From: Deinococcus detaillensis
GTDB lineage: Bacteria > Deinococcota > Deinococci > Deinococcales > Deinococcaceae
Assembly (NCBI RefSeq): GCF_007280555.1
Contig: NZ_VKDB01000002.1
Span: forward strand, 124,001 to 188,000
Direction: 5' to 3'
Length of the DNA: 64,000 nt
Below, one piece after another: positions 15,419 to 23,468 of this stretch. The notes under the pieces were generated by a model. That model had not been told where the DNA came from. It saw only the letters and a list, made by a program, of their open reading frames with translations, and ran no database searches. Within the stretch, counting starts at the first letter, position 1. The number at the start of each line of letters is the position of its first letter. The position numbers and the translations under genes were made by a program.

Positions 15419-18400
15419 TTACGGCCCGGTTACTTCGCCCACCGGCGTCGTTGCCGTTGGCGTCAGAATCAAGCGCACGCTGCTGGTTTTTTGGCCGCTC
15501 GGCCCGGAAGCGGTGAGCACCAGATCATATACACCCGGCGCGGCGTGCTGAGGCACTTTCAGCGTGATCTCGGCGCGGTTGTCAGTTAGGGCGGCGGGAT
15601 AATCTTGCCCGAAAGCCCGCACGCTCAGCGAATCTGCGCCCTGAAGCTGTACGTCCAGGCGCACCTCGTCGCCCGCTCGAGCGGTTTCGCTGTCCAAGCG
15701 GGCAAAAATCGCCGCCGCGCCGTTTTTGTAGGACAGCACCGGTTTGGGGATGAAAGGAACCGCGCCAAGTTGCAGCGCTCCGGCCCCTGCCGCGCCGACT
15801 TGCACATCGGCTTGCAGCGGAGCGGCGGCGCTTAGGCCCGCGATGCCGGTCAGATCCAGCGCCGCCGTGTAGCGGCCCAGCGGCAAAGTGGTGCGGGCGT
15901 GGCCCCGACTGTCGGCCTGCACGGTGCGCGTCACTGGCCCCACCAGCCGCACTGAGGCGTAAGGCAAACCCGGTTCGTCTGCGTCATACACCCCGTTTTG
16001 GTTGAGGTCTTGGTAAGCCAGCACGTCCACGTTGCCGACCGGCGCAAAGCCGATGTCGCGGGTCTCGCGGCTGCCGGCTGTCCCCGTAAGGCGGCGCGAA
16101 TCGCCAGCCCCAAACGGTTCGAGCGCGGCGCTGAGCCCCGAGGGAAAACTCAGCGTCTGCGGCCCGCTGACCTGAAGTTGGTAGCGGCCCTGCGCGTCGG
16201 TGACGCTGGTCTGGTTGCCCGCCTGCACCGTGACGCCCGCCAGCGCCGCTTCGCCGGGGTCGCGTACGCCGTTCAAGTTGTCGTCGCGGTAGAGCGTGCC
16301 GCTGACCAAGCTGCCGCTCAGGCCGCCGAAGGCCTGCACCACTGCCGCTGGCGTAGCGACTGCAAAGGCCAAATCGTAGCTGACCCCCACACGTGCCGCT
16401 TGGCTCAGCGGCTGCCCGCTGCCGCTCGGCCCCGTTTTGGCGCTGTCGTAGGCAAGGCGGTAACTCGCCCGTAGGCTCAGCCCCGGTGTCAAAACGTTCT
16501 GTCCTTCGACGCTCACTCCTGCCGACGAACGGGCGCTGCTGCCCTCTGAGTTGTTTTGCCAACTCTGGCTAAAATCGAGGGCGCTGCTGAGCTGAGCGCT
16601 CCACTGACGCTGCCAACTGACTTGCCCGCCGTAAGTGGTGGTGGGCACGCCATCTAAACTGACCCGCGCCGCGCCGACCTGCGCTCCGAACTCGTTTTGG
16701 CCGAGGCGGTAGCTGCTGGCCAGTCCCAAGCTAAGCTGATCGCGCTGCTGCTGAGTGTTGGTGTAGTCCTGCTGGGCGCTGGCGCTGGCCCGCAGTTGCA
16801 GCGCCGCCGTGCTCAGGCCGACTTCCAGGCCCAAGCTGCGGTCCGTGGCGAGCGGCTTGTTGTCGTCGCTCGACAGCGCCGCCCTCAGGGTCGCGGCCAG
16901 GCTCAGCTCGCCAAAGCTGGCCGCTTTGACGCGGTAGGTTGGTGACGAGACCCCCCCGCTGGCTTGCCACTGCGAGGCCCGCGTGAGGTCGCTACTAAAC
17001 TGGTAATGTCCGCCGATGCTGGCTCCAAAGCTGCGGCTGCCGCCTCCGTCAAAAAAGGCCAAGCCCGACACGCCGTACCAGTTTTCTTTGGGCGTGAGCT
17101 GCACAGTGGCCGCTGCCCGTAGGCCCAGCGGAGCGGCGCTGCTCAGTCCGCCCGACACCCCGAAAGTGTGCAGCCCGCCCAGGGAAGCGCTGTACGTCTC
17201 GGTGAGATCGACGTTGCCGCTGCGGTAGGTCAGGATTTGAGCGGCCTGCGCCCCGAAGCTGTAACTGCTGCTGGGCGTGCCGGTGGGCGCGGGCTGAGCG
17301 GCTGGAACAGGTGAGCTGGCGTCAGCGGGTGGATCAGTCGGCAGGGGAGGAGCAACACGGCGCAGGCTGCTCTGGGTGCCCTGAGCGCTGGCCGACACAC
17401 TCAAATCCAGCGCGGGGCTGAGCGTCACCGCGTACCGTGCGCCGAAACTGTCTTGCCGCTGGCTCTGCTCGCCGAGTGTCACGGCCTGCGAACTGGCGCT
17501 GGCGCTGAACTTGCCGCCCGCAACTGGCCCGCTGACATCCACCCCTGCGCCGTAGCGTTTGGCCGCGCCCAGCGCTTGATACTGCGCTCTGGGCGCAATG
17601 ATCCAGTCGCCCGCTTGGACGCTGCCGGCCACGCTCACGCCGCTGCTGCTGCCCGTAACCTGGGCGCTCCACGTTTCGCTGCGGAGTTCGAGCTGAGCGG
17701 AGAGGGTGCTGGGCAGCGCCGCAGCTTGGTCGCCGCCCACTTCGCTGCTGGCGGCGGCTTCCACCGAATCTGAGAGCTGGCCGCTGCCGCTGGCATGCAC
17801 GCTGTAGCCCCAGTCCACTTGGTCGCCCTGATCGCTGCGCTGATAAGCCACTTCCGCTTCTGAGCGCACCTTGAACAGCAGGGAAGGGCCGCTGTTGGCC
17901 GCGCCGCCGCCAGTTCTATTCGTGCCTGCCCCAAAAATAATTTCGCTGCGGGTGCGGGCCAGCACTGCCGAGTCCAAGCGCGAAGTGGCCAGAACATAGG
18001 TGGTGTAGTGATAATCCGGTGAAATCCCCGACAAGATCAGCGAAACCTGCACAGTCGTGCGCTCACCGGCCTTGAGCGTCACGCTGCGGGCGCTGAGCTG
18101 CGGTCTGCTGTCTACGTTTTCAAGCGCCAGATCAAAGGTGTCGGTTTGGTTGCCGAGATTGACCACGTCCACCGGAATTTTGAGAAACACGCCCGCCGCG
18201 CCCTCGACTTTGGCCGGACTGCTCAGGCCCACCAAGCTTTTGGCCTGCACCGTGACGTTTGACTCGGCGCTCATCACGTCCTGTCCGCCTTGCTGGGCGC
18301 GGACGGTAATCGGCACCTGACCCGCCGGAGCCTGCGCCGGAATGCGGAACGTTACGGGAAAGAGGGTCTGCCCGCTGAGGTCGAGCTGGGCACGCGGCGT

Positions 18401-18622
18401 AATCGGCACCCAGCCCGGCGGCGACTCGACCGAGAGGTCGTAGCGCCCCTGACCCTCCAGCCGGAAAGTCAGCGTGACGAGCTGGCCGGGCACGCCGCTG
18501 CGGGGCGTCGGCGAGGTCAGCGAAAAGGGCGTGGGCACCGGCAAAGCGCTTTGAGCCTGCGCCGCACTCAGCGACGCCGCCAGCATCGCCGTCAAAACCG
18601 CTGCCCGCCGTGACCTTTTCAC
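15419..18622 (-). CDS. Large secreted barrel-like protein with SdrD-type domains, usher-like candidate
   Basis: The GTG start at 18622 follows GGGAGGTGAG. The 1067-residue protein has a signal peptide (AAVLTAMLAASLSAAQA). Two Ig/NEW3-like domains follow (about residues 30-250; SPPGWVPITP, VDVVNLGNQTDTFDLAL). Then come some 500 residues of alternating amphipathic strands rich in Ser, Ala and Tyr, typical of an outer-membrane barrel. Two SdrD-B-type domains carry Ca-binding loops (YRDDNLNGVRDPGE, YQDLNQNGVYDADE). A final Ig-like domain follows. Periplasmic Ig-like modules around a large barrel, next to a PapD-like chaperone gene, resemble the logic of a chaperone-usher secretion pore. No classical usher sequence signature is evident, so the role is inference. 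Confidence 0.7.
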   Translation of the reverse strand: MKRSRRAAVLTAMLAASLSAAQAQSALPVPTPFSLTSPTPRSGVPGQLVTLTFRLEGQGRYDLSVESPPGWVPITPRAQLDLSGQTLFPVTFRIPAQAPAGQVPITVRAQQGGQDVMSAESNVTVQAKSLVGLSSPAKVEGAAGVFLKIPVDVVNLGNQTDTFDLALENVDSRPQLSARSVTLKAGERTTVQVSLILSGISPDYHYTTYVLATSRLDSAVLARTRSEIIFGAGTNRTGGGAANSGPSLLFKVRSEAEVAYQRSDQGDQVDWGYSVHASGSGQLSDSVEAAASSEVGGDQAAALPSTLSAQLELRSETWSAQVTGSSSGVSVAGSVQAGDWIIAPRAQYQALGAAKRYGAGVDVSGPVAGGKFSASASSQAVTLGEQSQRQDSFGARYAVTLSPALDLSVSASAQGTQSSLRRVAPPLPTDPPADASSPVPAAQPAPTGTPSSSYSFGAQAAQILTYRSGNVDLTETYSASLGGLHTFGVSGGLSSAAPLGLRAAATVQLTPKENWYGVSGLAFFDGGGSRSFGASIGGHYQFSSDLTRASQWQASGGVSSPTYRVKAASFGELSLAATLRAALSSDDNKPLATDRSLGLEVGLSTAALQLRASASAQQDYTNTQQQRDQLSLGLASSYRLGQNEFGAQVGAARVSLDGVPTTTYGGQVSWQRQWSAQLSSALDFSQSWQNNSEGSSARSSAGVSVEGQNVLTPGLSLRASYRLAYDSAKTGPSGSGQPLSQAARVGVSYDLAFAVATPAAVVQAFGGLSGSLVSGTLYRDDNLNGVRDPGEAALAGVTVQAGNQTSVTDAQGRYQLQVSGPQTLSFPSGLSAALEPFGAGDSRRLTGTAGSRETRDIGFAPVGNVDVLAYQDLNQNGVYDADEPGLPYASVRLVGPVTRTVQADSRGHARTTLPLGRYTAALDLTGIAGLSAAAPLQADVQVGAAGAGALQLGAVPFIPKPVLSYKNGAAAIFARLDSETARAGDEVRLDVQLQGADSLSVRAFGQDYPAALTDNRAEITLKVPQHAAPGVYDLVLTASGPSGQKTSSVRLILTPTATTPVGEVTGP

Positions 18623-18762
18623 TGTTTTCTCTCACCTCCCTGTGTTTTCTATATTGTTTAAAGTCTTTGGTTAGAAGGGGTTAGTGTAAATGGGTTTAAA
18701 AGAGTGTTGAGATTGGTACATTCATTTGAAACTTTATAGAAAACAGAGTTAGTACCTGACTT

Positions 18763-19290
18763 CTATGGCAATACAGTCGCCGTAAAGCGCACGTTGAAGC
18801 TCTCCTCGTCCAGTTCGCCGCCTTGCAAATCGAGGACAAATTCCAAGGTGATCGGCTGCCAGCCGAGGGTGGGTGAAGTGCCGCTCAGCACCACTTGGGG
18901 AGTGGCGACCACCGGAAGCCATCCGCCACCGTTGATGCGGTAAGACACATTCTTGAGATCGGGAACGCGCCCCCGCGTGTCGGCGTTTGCCACGATCTCC
19001 ATTTGCACTGTCCACGGCTTGGGGCTGCTGCTCAGCACCGCGAAACTCTTGAGCGGCGCGAGGTAGCGGGCCGGAAAAGTGGCGGGCGGGTAATTTTGCG
19101 GGGTGATGGCAAAGTCGATTTGCCCGTCTGCCGGACTCCGCAGCGAAATCACTTCTGGAATCAGGCCGCGAATCACCGTATCGGGCTTGCTGGGCGCGGT
19201 TTGGGCCGCAGCCGGCAACCAGAGCGCCGCGCCGAGCAGGATTGACCAGCCCAACAGCAGCCAGCCACCTGGACTGCGCGTCGCCGGCAC
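18763..19290 (-). CDS. Secreted WxL/DUF4402-like protein, possible minor subunit
   Basis: 175 residues with an N-terminal signal peptide or anchor (GWLLLGWSILLGAALWLPAAA, then QTAPS). The mature part has a KPWTVQMEI strand, a SYRINGGGWLPV segment and a final strand SFNVRFTATVLP. This arrangement recalls WxL and DUF4402 surface domains by pattern only. The GTG start lies 3 nt after the chaperone stop, so it is co-transcribed. In Gram-positive bacteria WxL proteins cluster with DUF916 proteins, and the neighbour here is DUF916/PapD-like. A pilin-like minor subunit or tip protein is a guess. Confidence 0.55.
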   Translation of the reverse strand: MPATRSPGGWLLLGWSILLGAALWLPAAAQTAPSKPDTVIRGLIPEVISLRSPADGQIDFAITPQNYPPATFPARYLAPLKSFAVLSSSPKPWTVQMEIVANADTRGRVPDLKNVSYRINGGGWLPVVATPQVVLSGTSPTLGWQPITLEFVLDLQGGELDEESFNVRFTATVLP

Positions 19291-19293
19291 GCT

Positions 19294-20139
19294 TTATTTC
19301 CCCGCTGCGCCGGGCGCAGGCAGTGGAGCGGGGGCGGTCAGATCAAACGGCAAGCTCAAGACATGCTCGCCGAGCAGCTCCCGGCTGGGGTCGCCGTCAT
19401 TGAGCACGACGAGGGCGCTGTACTGCCCTTTGGGAACTGGCCCGGTAAGGCTGGCCTGGAGCAGCAAGGTGTGATTCGGTAGCGCCACGTCCAAATTGAG
19501 CGGCAGCGTGGCAATCCGTTCGCCGCCCGCGTCACGCAGCTCGACTCGGCCCTGCACTCCGCTCACGGCGTTGCCGGTGTTGCGGTACTGCACGCCGATG
19601 GTGTAGGGACGGTCTGCTGTTTGGGGCACCTGATCGAAAATGCCGCTGATCTCGCCGGAGCGCTTGATTGGCTCCACGTTGACGTAAACGGTATGGGCCA
19701 CCCGCAGCCGGAACGACGCCAGCGTTTTGCCGGGCACTGGCGCGGCGTCTTGGCCCTCCAGCATCAGCATGATCCAGTGGGTGCCGGGCGCGGCGTCTTT
19801 GGGCACCTGCACGGTGTAGCGCACGTTCTGGGTTTGCTGCCCGCCCAAATCGAGTGAGGTCGGTGAAAACGTCATCCAGTTTTTGAGGCTTTCCGGCAAG
19901 GTTCCGGCGCTGAGGTACTTGGTTTCGCCGGTTTCGCTGATGTCCATATCGGATAAGTAAACCGCCACCCGCAGCGAGGCCGGGTCGGCGTTGGGATTGT
20001 AGATATTGAGGTCTTGAGTAACGCTGTCGCCCGGCTTGGCCGTAAACAGCCGCGCCACTGGGTCGACGCCGACCGTGCCCTGAGCGCTGATCGGCGCAGC
20101 AAGGAGAAGAGAAGTGAGTAAAGCGAAAAGGCGGCGCAT
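19294..20139 (-). CDS. PapD/DUF916-like periplasmic chaperone candidate
   Basis: 281 residues with signal peptide (RRLFALLTSLLLAAPISA, then QGTVGVDP). The mature N-terminal Ig domain has LFTAKPGDSVTQDLNIYNP, SPTSLDLGGQQTQNVRYTVQVP and a PGTHWIMLMLEG strand, the pattern of PapD-like and DUF916 Ig domains. A second Ig-like half follows (YTIGVQYRNTGNAVSGVQG) and the C-terminus is a proline/alanine tail with no membrane anchor. ATG at 20139 follows GGAGG. Such proteins fold or hold secreted subunits before assembly. Its place between a putative subunit gene and a barrel gene supports an assembly role. Confidence 0.65.
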   Translation of the reverse strand: MRRLFALLTSLLLAAPISAQGTVGVDPVARLFTAKPGDSVTQDLNIYNPNADPASLRVAVYLSDMDISETGETKYLSAGTLPESLKNWMTFSPTSLDLGGQQTQNVRYTVQVPKDAAPGTHWIMLMLEGQDAAPVPGKTLASFRLRVAHTVYVNVEPIKRSGEISGIFDQVPQTADRPYTIGVQYRNTGNAVSGVQGRVELRDAGGERIATLPLNLDVALPNHTLLLQASLTGPVPKGQYSALVVLNDGDPSRELLGEHVLSLPFDLTAPAPLPAPGAAGK

Positions 20140-20192
20140 GAACCTCCAATAAAGGGCTTGTCAATGTTTACAGAACAGGAAAGATTCTCAAA

Positions 20193-20231
20193 AGCCAGAA
20201 AGCGCAAAACGAATTGCGGCGCTTTCTGGCT
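20193..20231 (-). terminator. Rho-independent terminator downstream of the 291-residue subunit gene
   Basis: AGCCAGAAAGCGC (20193-20205) and GCGCTTTCTGGCT (20219-20231) form a perfect 13-bp stem. On the minus strand it is followed by TTTTGAG. It separates the abundant-subunit candidate from the chaperone gene, which would allow a higher transcript level for the subunit. Confidence 0.85.
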
Positions 20232-20299
20232 CGGGGGCACTCTTTAGAAAAGCACCGAAAAACTCAGCATGACCTCTAGAGCCCTAGAGCAGTGGAGCT

Positions 20300-21175
20300 T
20301 TAAGGATTGACGACTTTGGAATCGGCCAGCACGAACGGCGCGGCTTTGGATTCGAGTGTGTAGGTCAGCGTGGCGATGTTGTCACCGGCCAGGTCGCCGT
20401 CAACCACAACGGCCACCACCACCAGATCGTCGAGCCAGCTGGTGTACTCGCGGCAGAGTTTGGGGGTCGCGGCTGCGCCGGCTGCCGCCCGCTTACCGGT
20501 GGTGCCTTTGGTGAGATTGAGCGGAATGAGCTCGCGGGTCGAGCCGGGCAGCAGTTGGTAAAGGCCGGTGGGCTGCCCGAACGAATCACAGGGGTTGTCT
20601 TGAATGTACATCAGTTGCTTGCCACGGTCGCCAGTGGGCGTATCGCGGCTGACACTCAGCTTGAAGTTGCCGAGGTTGGAGAACTTTTGCAGCACGAAGG
20701 TGCGGTAGCATACGAAGTAGGCTTTGGATTTGTTGTCCACCACGCCGTTGAGCAGCGCGACAGGCGGATACGACTTGACCTGCGGGCCAGCATTAATAGT
20801 CACTTTGCCGAACTCCGTGGTGGGCGAGTACGAGGTGCCCAGCGGCAGCACTTCTTTTTGGTTCCAGAAGTTTGCGCCGGGGGTGTCTGTAATGTCGCGA
20901 GCCACGCCGTCGCTGCCGGGTTTGCCGTAAGCGCAGTACCACGTGCCGTCTTGCTGGCCGATCTTGGAGATGTCGAATTCGAGGTTGGTGGTGGCGAGGT
21001 GCAGCGCCGTCGCTTCGGGCAGCTTGAGGTTGACGGTCTGCTGTACGGTAGCGGTCTTGGTGCCAGTGGCCACCGCTTGATTGGTACCGCCCAACGTGGG
21101 CGAAATCGTTTGAGCGCTGGCCAAACAAGCTCCCGCCGCTGCTAAGGTCAACCAAATGTGATTGATGTGCTTCAT
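20300..21175 (-). CDS. Secreted putative structural subunit, unrecognised family
   Basis: 291 residues. The signal peptide is HINHIWLTLAAAGACLASA, with cleavage before QTISPT. The mature protein begins with a Thr-rich segment (TKTATVQQTVNLKLPEAT) like the N-terminal strand of many secreted surface subunits. It contains four Cys (in WYCAYG, YFVCYR, NPCDSF, KLCREY) that could form two disulfides. It ends in a long beta region (IATLTYTLESKAAPFVLADS). ATG follows GAGGAGGG. It is first in the leftward group with its own terminator, as expected for a highly expressed major subunit, but I do not recognise the family. Confidence 0.6.
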   Translation of the reverse strand: MKHINHIWLTLAAAGACLASAQTISPTLGGTNQAVATGTKTATVQQTVNLKLPEATALHLATTNLEFDISKIGQQDGTWYCAYGKPGSDGVARDITDTPGANFWNQKEVLPLGTSYSPTTEFGKVTINAGPQVKSYPPVALLNGVVDNKSKAYFVCYRTFVLQKFSNLGNFKLSVSRDTPTGDRGKQLMYIQDNPCDSFGQPTGLYQLLPGSTRELIPLNLTKGTTGKRAAAGAAATPKLCREYTSWLDDLVVVAVVVDGDLAGDNIATLTYTLESKAAPFVLADSKVVNP

Positions 21176-21548
21176 GAACCCTCCTCAGCCCCCCTGCTGT
21201 CAGATTTTCGACAGAGTGCTGTGTGAATAATTCTACTTGTCTGAGTGGAAAATGTGATGAGGACGACACCTCTTGTGAGAGGTGAGAGAAATTCGCACAT
21301 TTTTTTGAGACGGCAAAGTGAAATTCAACACGTATTGTTGAGTGCTGAGCGTCCTACTATAAAGTTAAAGGATCCATTCCGCTGCTACAGCGAGCTTTTT
21401 CTCATACTTTTCATTCTTTTCATGAAAGAAAAAAATAGAAAGCGCATATTTGTAGAATTTCTCACGTTTACAACAAGGCGGTCATTTTTAAGTCGCCCAT
21501 AGACGGTGAATAGAAATAAATTAGAGAAATCAATCTCACTCAAGATAT
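21176..21548. other. AT-rich regulatory region between subunit gene and recombinase-like gene
   Basis: This stretch is markedly richer in A and T than its neighbours. On the minus strand TAGAAT (21230-21235) is a fair -10 box for the subunit gene, 54 nt before its start. A perfect 7-bp palindrome CACCTCT/AGAGGTG (21267-21273 and 21278-21284) is an operator candidate. CTGTC/GACAG (21197-21201 and 21210-21214) lies in the likely 5' leader. A weak 85-residue plus-strand frame at 21245-21502 has no ribosome site or domain and is not accepted. Confidence 0.45.
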
Positions 21549-22433
21549 TTATGGTTTGCTCATTTTATGGGGGGTGTCGTCGCTCTCTTGTCCCATGCCC
21601 CGGTCAACCGCCCGCTGAATAAACTTGACGGCCTTGAGGGTACTCAGCCCCAAATACTGCGCGACCCGTTGCTCATCGTGGGTGAGGTTGAGCATTCGCA
21701 GCCCGGCGTGATTTCTCAGCGCCCGCCAAGCGCGGTACGGCACATTGCCGCTCAGGCACACCCGAAAAAGTGCGGCCCGCACCATGTGGTCGTTGTCTAA
21801 TTCTGGAAAAACTTTGCCTTCGCCGCCGAAAAGCTGGGTCACGCCCTGTGAGTGGGCATAGTGCTGCAAAGCGGCGTGCAGGGCCGTGCCGGTGGGCACT
21901 TCGCGGCCCCGCACGCTGAGGACGCCCTGCTCGAACTGCATGTCGCGCCAGTTGAGCTTGGCGACTTCCGGCCCGGTCAGGCCCGCGTGTGCGCCGAGCA
22001 GCACCAGCGCTTGTTCGCGGGCGTTACCGTGCGTGAGTAGGCGCTGAATTTCAGCTTCTGTGTAGGCTTCCTTATGCAGTGCCGGATCATTGCTGGGCGC
22101 GTCGAGTTGTGTGAATGGATCGGCGGCGACTGCGCCCTGATCTCGCAGCGCTGTATACAGGTTGCGGGCGTGCGCGAGGCGGTTGATGACGCTGGCGGGC
22201 GTGTCGGGGTGCTTGCGCTTAAGAAAAGCCAGATACGCCGCTCCCAGCGTTTCGGCAGGTGACAGCACGCTCTGGCCGCTGTCAAAGGCCCAGCGCAGAA
22301 AAATCCGGCAGCCGCTGACATTGTTGCGGCGGGTGGCGTTGCCGGGCTGACCGGGCAAGCTCGACTCGACAGCATTGAGGACGCCTTCCACATCTTGTTT
22401 GATCAGCAGTTGACGCAGTTCGCTTTCACTCAT
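21549..22433 (-). CDS. Tyrosine-recombinase-fold protein lacking catalytic residues
   Basis: 294 residues with the two-domain layout of XerC/D-type integrases: a SAM-like N-terminal core-binding domain to about residue 110, then a catalytic-fold domain. In the usual GLRxSE block the arginine is Thr (GLTGPEV, 153). The HxLRH block reads RALRN, so only Arg240 remains. The LGH block is LGL, and the expected nucleophile region (AVKFIQRAV) has no Tyr. It should bind DNA but not cut it. A TATATT -10 box ends 6 nt before the ATG, indicating a leaderless mRNA. No attachment sites or other mobile genes flank it. It may be a structural DNA-binding paralogue. Confidence 0.8.
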   Translation of the reverse strand: MSESELRQLLIKQDVEGVLNAVESSLPGQPGNATRRNNVSGCRIFLRWAFDSGQSVLSPAETLGAAYLAFLKRKHPDTPASVINRLAHARNLYTALRDQGAVAADPFTQLDAPSNDPALHKEAYTEAEIQRLLTHGNAREQALVLLGAHAGLTGPEVAKLNWRDMQFEQGVLSVRGREVPTGTALHAALQHYAHSQGVTQLFGGEGKVFPELDNDHMVRAALFRVCLSGNVPYRAWRALRNHAGLRMLNLTHDEQRVAQYLGLSTLKAVKFIQRAVDRGMGQESDDTPHKMSKP

Positions 22434-22439
22434 TCTAAG

Positions 22440-22445
22440 AATATA
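22440..22445 (-). promoter_or_regulatory. -10 box TATATT for a leaderless transcript
   Basis: TATATT on the minus strand ends 6 nt before the ATG at 22433, so transcription would begin at or next to the start codon. No Shine-Dalgarno is present. The -35 is weak. Deinococcus transcriptomes are known to be rich in such leaderless mRNAs. Confidence 0.55.
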
Positions 22446-22520
22446 TAACGGCCCGCCCAGAGAAACACTTCATGATCTGGAAAAACAATTCACAGCTAAG
22501 TGGGGGGCCCAATCAAACAG

Positions 22521-23459
22521 TCAAGCGGGCGGCTCGACAAATTCAAAGACGTGTCCTTCCGGGTCGCGCACCGCTAGCCCCACTTCGTCAATTAGGTGCG
22601 GCAGGCCCGCTTGCTTGACCCGCCGGGTCACGGCCTGCACGTCGGCGTAGAACCTGACGAGGGCGTGGTCGCCGCCCAGCATATCGGCGAGGCCCACTTG
22701 CGGATCCCAAGCATAGAGCCAGCGCCGGGGCGTGCCGTCGCCGTCGGGTTCGGGGTGTGGGGCCAACGTGAACTGAGCAAAGTCACGGTCTTCTTGCTCT
22801 TTGGCAAAGGCGAAGCCGTAAGCCTGCGGCAAGTGGGTTTTCATGGTGGAGTAATCCTGAAACGCCAGCGCCGCTTCGCGCAGACCGATGATCGGCAGGA
22901 CGTGGGGGCGGGCCGGTTGCACTGAAGGCAAAAAGTAAGGGCGGCGCGAATCAGCCAAGTTGACGCCGCGCAGTTCCAAGCCGTGCCCGAAGGGATCGAA
23001 AAAATAAAGGCCTCGGTCAGGCGCGTCGGAAGTGCCCAGATTGATCTCTTGCCAACTCAGGCCGTGTTCGTCCAGCACGTCTTTGCAGCGCGGCAAATCT
23101 GAACTCTGTACCTGGAAAGCGTAATGCAGGTGAGAGGCCCCGCGTGCTTGCAAAGGCGCGAGCCGGGCGTCGTTGTGCTGCCGCGTCACCGGCTGCCACA
23201 AGCTCAGGGTCTGGTGGGCGTTGACGCGCAGGGTAGCGACGCTGCTGGTGTTCCCTGCTTCCTGCTCAAGTCTCTCAAGGCCCAGCACCTGCTCGTAAAA
23301 GCGCACGCCCCGCGCCAGATGGTTGACTTCCAAGGTGATAGAGGCCAAATCGAGCAGCGGTGAGACGGCGGCCTGAGGGGCAGTGGTGGTCTGCGAATCG
23401 TTCACGCCCCCAGCATGAAAGGCGGCGGCCTGCGCGTCCGTAGGCTGGCTCACTGGCAA
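22521..23459 (-). CDS. Two-domain VOC-superfamily (glyoxalase / extradiol-dioxygenase-like) protein
   Basis: 312 residues with two vicinal-oxygen-chelate modules. The first has ASITLEVNHLARGVRFYEQVLGL, HLHYAFQV and FDPFGHGLEL. The second starts about residue 190 and ends DPEGHVFEFVEPP. His and Glu residues at these positions are typical metal ligands. Such proteins act as catechol 2,3-dioxygenases, ring-cleaving dioxygenases or glyoxalases, and the substrate is not clear here. The start lies 9 nt after the dehydrogenase stop, so both are in one transcript. Confidence 0.8.
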   Translation of the reverse strand: MPVSQPTDAQAAAFHAGGVNDSQTTTAPQAAVSPLLDLASITLEVNHLARGVRFYEQVLGLERLEQEAGNTSSVATLRVNAHQTLSLWQPVTRQHNDARLAPLQARGASHLHYAFQVQSSDLPRCKDVLDEHGLSWQEINLGTSDAPDRGLYFFDPFGHGLELRGVNLADSRRPYFLPSVQPARPHVLPIIGLREAALAFQDYSTMKTHLPQAYGFAFAKEQEDRDFAQFTLAPHPEPDGDGTPRRWLYAWDPQVGLADMLGGDHALVRFYADVQAVTRRVKQAGLPHLIDEVGLAVRDPEGHVFEFVEPPA

Positions 23460-23468
23460 AGTGAACTG

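Noticed and set aside
21245..21502. 85-residue plus-strand frame in the AT-rich gap
   Set aside because: No ribosome site or domain; AT-rich noncoding character and it overlaps likely promoter elements.
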